DNA from: CAVSJO01 sp963728445
GTDB taxonomy: Bacteria > Gemmatimonadota > Gemmatimonadetes > Longimicrobiales > RSA9
Assembly: GCA_963728445.1 (NCBI GenBank)
Contig: CAVSJO010000006.1
Span: 930,001-994,000, forward strand
Length of the DNA stretch: 64,000 nt
Reading direction: 5' to 3'
The notes beneath the pieces were generated by a model. That model was not told the origin of the DNA, ran no database searches, and worked only from the letters and a program-made list of their open reading frames with translations. Numbering within the stretch: the first letter of the stretch is position 1; the number at the start of each line of letters is the position of its first letter. The position numbers and the translations under genes are program-made. Positions 1 through 7,145 of the stretch are shown piece after piece.

Positions 1-806
1 TGCACGACTACGGGTTCGGCGACGACGCCCACGACCTCACGGTGGCGGAGGACGCGGTCCGCCGCGCCCTCGAGCTCGAGCCGGGGCTCGCGGAGGCCCA
101 CGCGTCCCTCGGCCTGGTCCACTCCGTCCGGCGACGCGGCACCGAAGCGCTGCGGGCGCTCACCCGCTCCGTCGAGCTGCGACCCGGCTACGCAGACGCC
201 CACAACTGGCTGAGCTGGAACCGGCTCGTCTTCGGAATCGCCGAGCAGGCCCTGGCGGACGCGCGGCGGGCGGTCGACCTGGACCCCGTCGCGCCGGAGC
301 CGGTCTCGAACCTCGCGCTCTCGCTTCTCGTGAACGGACGCCCGGAGGAAGCCGTTGCCGTCGCTCGCCGCGCGTCCGAGCTCCAGCCGGACTGGACGAC
401 CGGACTCTTCTACGAGGCGCTCGCCCTCCACGAGCTCGGCCGCTACGACGAAGCCGCCGGGATCCTGCGGGGGCTGGAGGTCGAGTGGGTCGGGAACGGA
501 CCCCGCGCCGCTCTCGCCGTCGCCTGCGCCGCCGCCGGCCTCACGAGCGAGAGCCGCACACTGCTGAACGATCTCGACGAGGAGGGGGACACGTTCTCCG
601 CCGGGCTGATCCGGCTCGCCCTCGGCGAGCGGGAGGCGGCGTTCGACCGCTTCCGCCGGATCGAGCGGTGGACCTACTGGCCGACGCTCGCCATCCACCA
701 CTTCTTCCGTCGTGAGCTGGCCCCTCTCCGGGCGGACCCGCTGTACGCAGAGCTGACGACCGGGATGGCCGCCGCCTGGGGTCTCCAGCGGGAGCCGGCC
801 GATTAG
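1..806 (+). CDS. TPR-repeat protein, C-terminal part (5' end outside window)
   Basis: The reading frame is open from the left edge to the stop at 804-806, so the true start lies upstream; a GTG at 42 is only an internal codon. The visible 268 or so residues are consecutive tetratricopeptide-type helical pairs (for example the segments beginning AVRRALELEPGLAEAHASLG and AVDLDPVAPEPVSNLALSL) and end in a region reading RADPLYAELTTGM. This ending resembles the C-termini of TolB/TPR or kinase/TPR proteins, such as the one at 39888-42017. No enzymatic domain is visible in the part present. The role is probably protein-protein scaffolding; the N-terminal domain that would define the function is missing. 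Confidence 0.8.
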   Translation, partial: HDYGFGDDAHDLTVAEDAVRRALELEPGLAEAHASLGLVHSVRRRGTEALRALTRSVELRPGYADAHNWLSWNRLVFGIAEQALADARRAVDLDPVAPEPVSNLALSLLVNGRPEEAVAVARRASELQPDWTTGLFYEALALHELGRYDEAAGILRGLEVEWVGNGPRAALAVACAAAGLTSESRTLLNDLDEEGDTFSAGLIRLALGEREAAFDRFRRIERWTYWPTLAIHHFFRRELAPLRADPLYAELTTGMAAAWGLQREPAD

Positions 807-851
807 CGTGAGATCTCAGGCGAACGCCGGTGCCGCCTCCTCGCGGCCGGC

Positions 852-1163
852 TCATCCCTCGATCTTGTAGATCTCCCGCTTCCCGTGGTCGACGAGATCG
901 TGGTATCCGTCCATGATCTTTTCGAACTCCTTCATGTCGTCTTCCGAGCCCTGGGAATTGCTCATCATGGCCTCGAACGCTTCCAGGCTCTCGACCTCCA
1001 TCTCCGCCACGAGCATCCAGTAGCGCTCGGCGGCGAAGTCGGTCAGGATCCGCATCGGAGGCATTCCCACCCGCTCGCCCAACTCGGACATGGCTTTGAA
1101 CTTCTCAACGAGCGGCCGGACCTTGCCCGGCTTGCAGTACATGATTTCGCGGATGAGGTACAT
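852..1163 (-). CDS. small NIPSNAP-like / dimeric alpha-beta barrel protein
   Basis: The protein has 103 residues starting MYLIREIMYCKPGKV. I chose the ATG at 1163 because GGGAG lies about 7 bases upstream and because the residues read from an upstream in-frame start (MALAILTPPDP...) come from a short duplicated segment (GSTPSNVGSTP) and look non-coding. The pattern of an N-terminal beta strand, a long helix with KVRPLVEKFKAMSE, then RILTDFAAERYWMLVAEMEVESLEAFEAMM is typical of the NIPSNAP/ABM ferredoxin-like dimeric barrel superfamily. No catalytic residues can be assigned and the biochemical role is unknown. It is a single gene between the TPR gene (opposite strand) and the DUF2723 gene. Confidence 0.65.
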   Translation of the reverse strand: MYLIREIMYCKPGKVRPLVEKFKAMSELGERVGMPPMRILTDFAAERYWMLVAEMEVESLEAFEAMMSNSQGSEDDMKEFEKIMDGYHDLVDHGKREIYKIEG

Positions 1164-1263
1164 GGGTGTGCTCCCGACGTTCGAGGGTGTGCTGCCGAGT
1201 TGTTGAGCATTCACCTCCGGATCCGGGGGCGTCAAGATCGCCAGCGCCACCCTCGACCGTTCC

Positions 1264-3786
1264 TCATTCGCCGGCTACCCCCGCGACGTCCGCCCACCAC
1301 GCGGCCCGCTCGGCGTGGCGACGCGCCTCGTCGGGCTCGCCGCGCAGCGCGTGCGCCTGCGCCGCCGCGTAGTTCGTATAGGCGTACTGAATCGGTATGC
1401 TGCGGCTCGCGGGATCGGCCCACGGCATGCGCCCGTCCAGGATTCGGCCGCGGCGCAGGTAGACCTCCCAGACCAGAGTGTCGGTGATCGGCAGGTCGAC
1501 CCTGGCACCGGCGAAGCCCCCCAGCTCGTCCGGCGGCAACCGCGCGAACCGCGCGTCGTCGCCCGGCGGCAGCGGCCCGTCGTGGATGCGCCACGTGAGC
1601 CCTTCCCGCACCGTCAGTCCCGAGAGGCCGAGGGTCGCCACCGCGGACGAGCCCGGCATGAAGTGGACGGGGCGTCGCCCCAGCGTCGCCTTCAGGATCG
1701 CCGCGATGAAGGTGTCCGCCGGCAGCATCGCCGTTCCCTTCGCGATCGTCGTCTCGTTCCGGCCAGCCCGCAGCGCCAGGTCCTGCGGCGCGACGAAGTA
1801 GCTGCCCGCGATGCCGGCAATCTCGGCGTCGCTCAGCGGCACGACCGAGTCGCCCGGCGGCCGGGCGGCGCGCGCCCAGCCCGCCCGCACCAGCGGCTCC
1901 GGCAGCGCCGATGCGTCGAACGGTCGCTGACACAGACTCCGCGTCGGGGACGCCGTCGGATCCACGCCGGGCGGACACGGTTGCGTCAGCTCCCGGATCT
2001 GCCGCGCGTACCACGGGCGTGCCCAGGTAGCTCGTGACGATCACCGTCACGTCCCGCCGCACCCCCTCCACCTCCTGCGCGTACCAGAGCGGGAAGGTGT
2101 CGTTGTCACCGTTCGTGAAGAGCACGCCGTAGGGCTCCACGCTCATCAGGACGTTGTACGCCCAGTCCCGTGCCGTGTAGTCCTCCGAGCGGGACGCCCA
2201 CGTCCAGTTCGCCACCAGCGGGATGAGTGCCAGACCGAGCACCGGCGCCGCCACGAGACGCGGCCGCGCGACGAGCGTCGACAGCCACGACGCGGTCCGC
2301 TGCCACAGCGTCGCCACGCCGACGCCAGCCCAGAGGCCCCACACGCTGAAGCCGATCACGAAGAAGTAGTCCCGCTCCCGCACCTCATGGGAGGCCAGCG
2401 CCGGAAACCGCGCCAGCCCCATCGAGTAGCCGTACTTGAAGTTCAGGTACCCGACGAGCCCCAGCGACAGCGTCAGGAAGAGGGCGCCCAGCAACAGCGC
2501 CCCCTCGCGGTCACGCCGCCACTGCGCCAGGCGCGCCCAGGCCGCCGAGGACCAGGAAGAGCAGGCTGAGCAGCGGCCGCGCTCCGCCGAACAGCGGGTC
2601 CGCGCCCGCCACCGAGCGCCCCCATTGCCAGTCGAAGTACTGCGCCCAGTTCGCCATCTGCCAGCCGAGCTGCGCCGCGCTCCGCGGCACCTGTCGCTCG
2701 GGATAGACGGTGGGATCGAGGCGCGCCGACGGCTTCTGGTACTGCGCCCGCGTCAGCTCCGCCGACAGCGCTTCGCAGCCGGCGTGGCCCCACGTGTAGA
2801 CGCTCGCCGCCGCGCCCATCGCCGAGCCGCACGCCGGCGCGCCCTCCGCCAGCACCGGACGCTGCGCGGCGCGGATCGGCAGGAAGAAGTTCACCGAGAC
2901 CGCCAGCGCGGCTGCCGGCACGGCCGCCATCCACAGCCGCGGCCGCAGCAGCGCCCGGGCGTCCACGCGCAGGACGAAGAGCAGCAGCGCCGGCGCGACG
3001 AGCAGCCCCATCAGGTGGTTCGTCGACGTCAGCGCGAGGATCAGCACGATGGCGACGAGACGCGTCGTGGTCCGCCCCGTGTCCCGCCAGCGCAGCGCCT
3101 GCCAGATCACCAGCGCCGTCGTGAACAGCGAGACGGCGTACACCTTCTCGTTCACGTCCGACTGGCTCCACACCGTGAACGCCGTGGCCGAGAGCGCCAC
3201 CGCCGCCGCCGGCCGCGATCCGCCGCGGCAGCCGGTTCGGGAACCGTCCCGCCAGGCTGCGGTCGATCACCAGGAACCACAGCCCATGGGCCGCCGCCGA
3301 CAGCGCTGCCGTGAACAGGTTGATCCGCACCGCCGCCGACAACCTGGTCGGCGACAGGAGCACCTCCCACGCGTGCGCGACCAGCACGAAGAGCGGGCTG
3401 CCCGGCGGGTGCGGGATCCCCAGCACGTGTGCCGCCGTGATGTACTCTCCCGAGTCCCAGAAGCCGGTGCTCGGCGCGAGTGTCAGCGCGTACAGCACGA
3501 ACACCGCGAGAGACGCGAGGGCCGCCGCTCCGTATGCCGGGCGACGTCCCGCGTCCGCCTCCTCCCCCGCCATTGCCTCCCGCGCCCACTCCCGCGGCAC
3601 GCTCACGGCGAGGTCCGCGAGAGCCGTCGCCCAGAAGCGCGGCCTCCCGCCCTCGCCGCTGTCCGCCCGCCAGTCCTGGAACGTCCGCGCCATCGCCGCA
3701 CCGTATTCCGCCCGAAAGCTTCTCGGGTAGAGACGCAGCAGCGCCCCGTACACGGCGATCCCGACGTCCCGCCCCATGAGCCTCAT
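1264..3786 (-). pseudogene. DUF2723 (TMEM260/GT117-like) polytopic membrane protein with an N-terminal permease-prefix-like segment; three frame breaks
   Basis: Read across three frames this is one protein of about 840 residues. Its first 90 residues (LLRLYPRSFRAEYGAAMART) look like the prefix that PadR-linked ADOP permeases carry. Next comes a DUF2723 core with the hallmark DSGEYITAAHVLGIPHPPG and, later, FTNGDNDTFPLWYAQEVEG. DUF2723 proteins are multi-pass membrane glycosyltransferase-like proteins thought to use lipid-linked sugar donors. Frame changes fall near 3195-3217, 2521-2545 and 2001-2025. Each behaves as one extra base, and together they restore the original frame. The ATG at 3786 overlaps the stop of the upstream PadR gene (ATGA), so the two are translationally coupled. 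The C-terminus (1264-1965) is soluble. It is either a decaying gene or an intact gene carrying assembly errors. Confidence 0.75.
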
Positions 3787-4145
3787 GGCGTAACCCGCGC
3801 CTCGGTCAGCCGCTTCCGGCGCGCCGAGTCGAGGAGCAGCGCCAGCCGCTTCGCCTCCGCTTCCGCCACCTGCCTCCCGAACTCCGTCATGCGGTAGTAG
3901 CGACGCCGCTCGTCCTCCCCCGCGGCCGCCTCCGTCTCCGGCACCTCCGCCACCAGTCCCTGCTTTCGCAGCCGCTTGATCGCGCCGTACAGCGTCCCGG
4001 GCCCCAGCTCCACGCGCCCGTTCGTCCGCTCCGTCACCTCCTGCATGATGCCGTACCCGTGTCGGTCCCCGTCCGCCAGGGCGAGGAGCACCTGGAAGAC
4101 AGCTTCGCTCAGGGGCAGCAGGTCGTCAGGCGCAAGTCGGGACAC
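3783..4145 (-). CDS. PadR-family transcriptional regulator
   Basis: The winged-helix PadR protein has 120 residues. The core PLSEAVFQVLLALADGDRHGYGIM followed by GPGTLYGAIKRLRKQGLVAE is the standard PadR DNA-binding domain, and a C-terminal helix provides dimerisation. I chose the GTG at 4145 because GGAGAGG lies about 4 bases upstream; a longer version from 4211 would run through a likely operator. The stop overlaps the start of the DUF2723 gene by 4 bases. The inverted repeat at 4172-4190, about 27 bases upstream, is the likely binding site, giving autoregulation and control of the coupled membrane gene. The inducing ligand is unknown. Confidence 0.85.
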   Translation of the reverse strand: MSRLAPDDLLPLSEAVFQVLLALADGDRHGYGIMQEVTERTNGRVELGPGTLYGAIKRLRKQGLVAEVPETEAAAGEDERRRYYRMTEFGRQVAEAEAKRLALLLDSARRKRLTEARVTP

Positions 4146-4171
4146 GGAGCCTCTCCAGGCGAGGTGGGCAC

Positions 4172-4190
4172 TATATCGCGCTACGATATA
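4172..4190. promoter_or_regulatory. putative PadR operator (7-bp inverted repeat, 5-bp spacer)
   Basis: TATATCG-CGCTA-CGATATA is a perfect inverted repeat upstream of the PadR gene at 3783-4145. Its core TATCG-N5-CGATA also occurs in front of the second PadR gene (10226-10248). PadR proteins commonly repress their own promoters through such AT-containing palindromes. The assignment rests on position and on the shared core. Confidence 0.55.
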
Positions 4191-4353
4191 TTCAGCCACG
4201 GGGGGAGTCAACCCGCAAGCCGGGGTACGGCCGATTGGCTGCGGTGGCGCCAGCCGATGTGACTGGCCGTCCCTATCTTGTAGTCAGACCGTTGCGCGAA
4301 TGGCTCCCACGGCTGTGCGCGCACACGCCCTCCCGTGTCTGGAGACACCGGAA

Positions 4354-4896
4354 ATGAGATTCGGAACATCTCGTCCCGCGCTCGCCGTCGCCGTCTCTCT
4401 CGCCTTCGTCACGCTTGTCTCGGCCTGCGGGCAGGGGCGCGACGGAGGTCGAGGCGGCAGTGGTGATGGCGGCCTGCCCCCTGCCCGGTCGGGATACGTG
4501 CCGCGGACGCGGGACATCACCGTCACGACCGTGCCGCTGCTCGTGCGGGAACAGCAGACCGTATTTCCGTTCCTGAAGGAGGACTTCGCGAAGGGAGGCG
4601 TCCTCGAGGGCAAGGAAGTCTACGCCTTCTCGCCGAGCACCCTCACGGTGGTGGAAGGGGACACGATCCACTTCACGTTCATCAATCCGGAGGACGACCA
4701 GCACTCCTTCGTGCTGCCGGACTTCTCGGTGCAGCTGCCGGGAGAGCAGATCACGCGGGCCACGTACGTGGCGGAGCGTGCGGGGATCTTTCCCTTCGTC
4801 TGCGCGGTGCCGGCGCACCTGCCGATGATGTCCGGTCAGCTTGTGGTGCTTCCGGCCCGGACGATGGCGGGCGCCGCGCCCGGAGGCCGTCCCTGA
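4354..4896 (+). CDS. cupredoxin-domain lipoprotein
   Basis: The lipoprotein has 180 residues; the lipobox LVSAC puts the lipidated cysteine at residue 25, followed by a Gly-rich linker. Residues 85-170 form a plastocyanin/azurin-like fold with a plausible type 1 copper site: His117 (DQHSF), Cys150 and His155 (FVCAVPAHLPMM) and Met158 or Met159. The Cys-x4-His-x2/3-Met spacing is right for a blue copper or COX2-like cupredoxin. It probably shuttles electrons or stores copper on the outer face of a membrane. The ATG at 4354 is preceded by GGAGA, although the spacing is long. It is divergent from the PadR operon and not obviously in an operon with the FMN reductase (opposite strand). Confidence 0.82.
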   Translation: MRFGTSRPALAVAVSLAFVTLVSACGQGRDGGRGGSGDGGLPPARSGYVPRTRDITVTTVPLLVREQQTVFPFLKEDFAKGGVLEGKEVYAFSPSTLTVVEGDTIHFTFINPEDDQHSFVLPDFSVQLPGEQITRATYVAERAGIFPFVCAVPAHLPMMSGQLVVLPARTMAGAAPGGRP

Positions 4897-4921
4897 CGAG
4901 CCCCCGCCGGTGGTTCCCGTC

Positions 4922-5494
4922 TTACGCGGTCCGCGGCAGCACCCGGTAGACGCGTTCGATGAAGCTTGCCAGCTCGGCCATGTAGTCGGACAGGAATGCC
5001 CTCGTCGCTTCGTTCGTGACCTCGCCCTCGTCCGTGATGAGGCCGGGCAGGAACTGGATGTAGGCCTCGGGCGAGTTCATCAGCGGGGCGTTGCAGAAGG
5101 CGAGGATGCTGCGCAGGTGCTGCTGCCCCACGGCCGTGCCGATCTTGCCCGTGGAGGTGCCGATGATGCCGGCCGGCTTGCGGGAGAAGGCGTTCTCGCC
5201 GTAAGGCCGGCTCGCCCAATCGATGGCGTTCTTGAGCGCGCCCGGAATGGACCGGTTGTACTCGGGCGTGACGAAGAGGACGGCGTCGACGCCCGCGATC
5301 GCCTCCTTCAGGGCGCGGGCCGGGGCGGGGAAGTCGCCGTCGAGATCCCGGTTGTAGAGGGGCAGGTCGGCGATGGCGATCTCCTCCATCTCGAGCTCCT
5401 CGGGGGCGAGGCGCACCAGTGCACGTGCCAGCTTGCGGTTGATGGAGTCCTTCGAGAGGCTGCCGATCAGGTAGCCGAGGGTGTGCGTGCCCAT
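4922..5494 (-). CDS. NAD(P)H-dependent FMN reductase (ChrR/azoreductase family)
   Basis: The flavodoxin-like protein has 190 residues. GSLSKDSINRKLA near the N-terminus is the FMN phosphate-binding loop, and PEYNRSIPGALKNAIDWAS (about residues 75-93) is the signature of NADPH-dependent FMN/quinone/chromate reductases. It is predicted to transfer electrons from NAD(P)H to FMN and then to quinones or other acceptors in the cytoplasm, usually as a dimer or tetramer. The ATG at 5494 has GGAGAA about 6 bases upstream; the longer reading frame to 5644 lacks family similarity in its extra part. It is a single gene. Confidence 0.88.
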   Translation of the reverse strand: MGTHTLGYLIGSLSKDSINRKLARALVRLAPEELEMEEIAIADLPLYNRDLDGDFPAPARALKEAIAGVDAVLFVTPEYNRSIPGALKNAIDWASRPYGENAFSRKPAGIIGTSTGKIGTAVGQQHLRSILAFCNAPLMNSPEAYIQFLPGLITDEGEVTNEATRAFLSDYMAELASFIERVYRVLPRTA

Positions 5495-5615
5495 CGGTAT
5501 TCTCCGGGAGACGGGGGGGCGGCTGTCATCTCCTGGGCAGCGAAGCAATTTGGGTTCCCGGAGCGGCGGGCCCGCTATATTGGAGCTTCTGCGACGCGCC
5601 ACCGAAGGAGGCAGG

Positions 5616-5901
5616 ATGAATTCAGGCCGCGCCTGTCGACGCATCCTCGCCGAGCGTCTGTCGTGGCTCGGGGTCGCCGCCCTACTCGCGGCGGCACTGG
5701 TGGCACGGAGGAAGCCTCCCGGGCACGACCACCCTGGTCGTACGCGCGTGGAACGGCCTCACCTGGGCCGCCTTCTTCAACGCACGCACGCTCAGCGCCG
5801 ACGGCGACCCGTTCGCCGCAGCACTCGACGCCGCCCTGTGGACAGCGTCGGAGCAGGTCACGGCGTGGCCGGACGGCGATCTCTTCGGCCGCTACCCATA
5901 G
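5616..5901 (+). pseudogene. serine hydrolase (class C beta-lactamase family) remnant: start signals plus C-terminus, middle missing
   Basis: An ATG at 5616 with a strong upstream AAGGAGGCAGG begins MNSGRACRRILAERLSWLG, a plausible start of an exported protein. From about 5698, in a different frame, comes an unmistakable C-terminus of the beta-lactamase-like serine hydrolase family: HGGSLPGTTTLVVRAWNG (the KTG/HxG-type third motif), followed by WAAFFNARTL, to a stop at 5899-5901. The SxxK and YxN parts, several hundred residues, are absent. The gene has lost its middle. An intact relative lies at 31332-32813. Reading the ATG frame alone gives an Arg-rich product to 5942 that is unlikely to be functional. 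Confidence 0.6.
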
Positions 5902-5938
5902 CAGGTCCGCACGGGCGACGTCGCCGGGACCGCATCCG

Positions 5939-6214
5939 CTAAACCGTCCTTCGCCGCTCCCGCACCGTCTCCAGGAGCGTGCCCGCGCGGGTCTGCAGCG
6001 CGTCCTCCAGCGACTCCACCTCGACGGTCTCGTCGCCGACCTGCAGCGTGTACGGCTCCGGCTCCTCCTCCCGCAGCTCCGCCAGCTTGTCACGCGCGTC
6101 CTCCGCCTTCCGCAGCGCGAAGAGCGCCTTCTGCAGCCAGGACGATTCGCTGCTCTGCAGCCGGATCTCGCGCCGGATCTTCCGCTTTCGCGCCCTGTCG
6201 TCGGGTTCAGCCAT
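5939..6214 (-). CDS. small charged helical hypothetical protein
   Basis: The protein has 91 residues starting MAEPDDRARKRKIRREIRLQ. The ATG at 6214 has AGGAGA about 6 bases upstream, which decides the start over a longer frame to 6358. It is highly charged and predicted to be mostly helical (LQKALFALRKAEDARDKLAEL), with a short beta-like segment YTLQVGDETVEVESLEDAL. There is no signal peptide and no membrane segment. I do not recognise a family. It precedes the serine-hydrolase remnant on the opposite strand and follows the DUF481-like gene on the same strand, with a gap of about 100 bases. Confidence 0.6.
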   Translation of the reverse strand: MAEPDDRARKRKIRREIRLQSSESSWLQKALFALRKAEDARDKLAELREEEPEPYTLQVGDETVEVESLEDALQTRAGTLLETVRERRRTV

Positions 6215-6314
6215 CTTGTCTCCTGTTTCGGGTGGAGTGGATCTCCGTATGAAGTCCCGCGCATGGTGCGCGCCAGCGGGACGAGTGCGTGTCGCGACGG
6301 CGTCCGAGCTCCTC

Positions 6315-7089
6315 TCAGCGCACCATGGCCGCCAGCGCCGTTGCAAGCTCCACGTCATGGCGCCGGACGCCCGGTGGCGGCCGTCCGTCGTAGCGCCAGC
6401 GGAGTCCCAGGCTCAGCTCCACGCCCTTCACGACCGTGGTGGCGAGCCGCGCCTCGTTCAGCACGCGTACGTCGGCCGGCGCGTCGACGCGCGGCTCGAC
6501 GTAGAGCACCTCGCTCAGTGTGCTGCCGTCCGATATCCGTCGCAGTGCGTAGCCGACGAGATCGCCCCGTACGTCTCGAACATGGGCGGCGTAACCCAGG
6601 GGGAGGCGATCGGCGTCCAGTCGCTCGTCCTCCCACATGAGCCCGAGCCCGAGCTGCAGGCGCGTGACGGCCGAGGCGACGAAGGCGTGGCGGATCCCGG
6701 ACCCCACCAGGATCCGCCTCTTCAGGAGCTGCGCCCGGCTCGCCTGCGCCTGCACGAAGTGGAAGGTCCGTGTCCGATCGGAGAGAAAGTGTCCGTACCG
6801 CACCTGCCCGTGGCGGTCGTCGACGGAGACGCTGCCGCCGCTCGAGAGGTAGGCGAGGCCCCCGACCAGCAGAACCCAGTCGTGCGCACCGCGGTACCCC
6901 ACTGCCTCGTCGGCCTTCAGGTCGAACACGTGGGAGTTGCCGCGCTGCAGGTCGAGCGAGGCCTGCAGCCGCAGGAACCCGCCCGAGACGTCCTCCGGCT
7001 GGACCCGCTCCGTGTTCAGGATCGTCTGGCCGCGACCCGGCACCGGCAGGAGCAGCGCCGCGATCAGCAGCAGCGAGTCGGCGGTTCAT
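6315..7089 (-). CDS. DUF481-like outer-membrane protein, frame break in the signal peptide
   Basis: The mature part (about 240 residues from PGRGQTILNTERV) has alternating beta strands such as LQASLDLQRGNSHVFDLKA and RRILVGSGIRHAFVASAV. It ends in strands typical of DUF481/YdiY-type beta-barrels that sit in the outer membrane. An ATG at 7089 starts MNRRL, and one frame over the sequence continues LLLIAALLLPVPG, a good signal peptide core. Removing a single base near 7071-7080 would join them. No ATG, GTG or TTG start exists in the mature frame after its upstream stop, so a frame break is the simplest reading. No strong Shine-Dalgarno sequence is visible. Confidence 0.6.
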
Positions 7090-7145
7090 GGGCTGAGGGT
7101 ACGGCGCGAGCGCCGCGGACGAAAGCGGGCGGGCGGCCGAATGCG

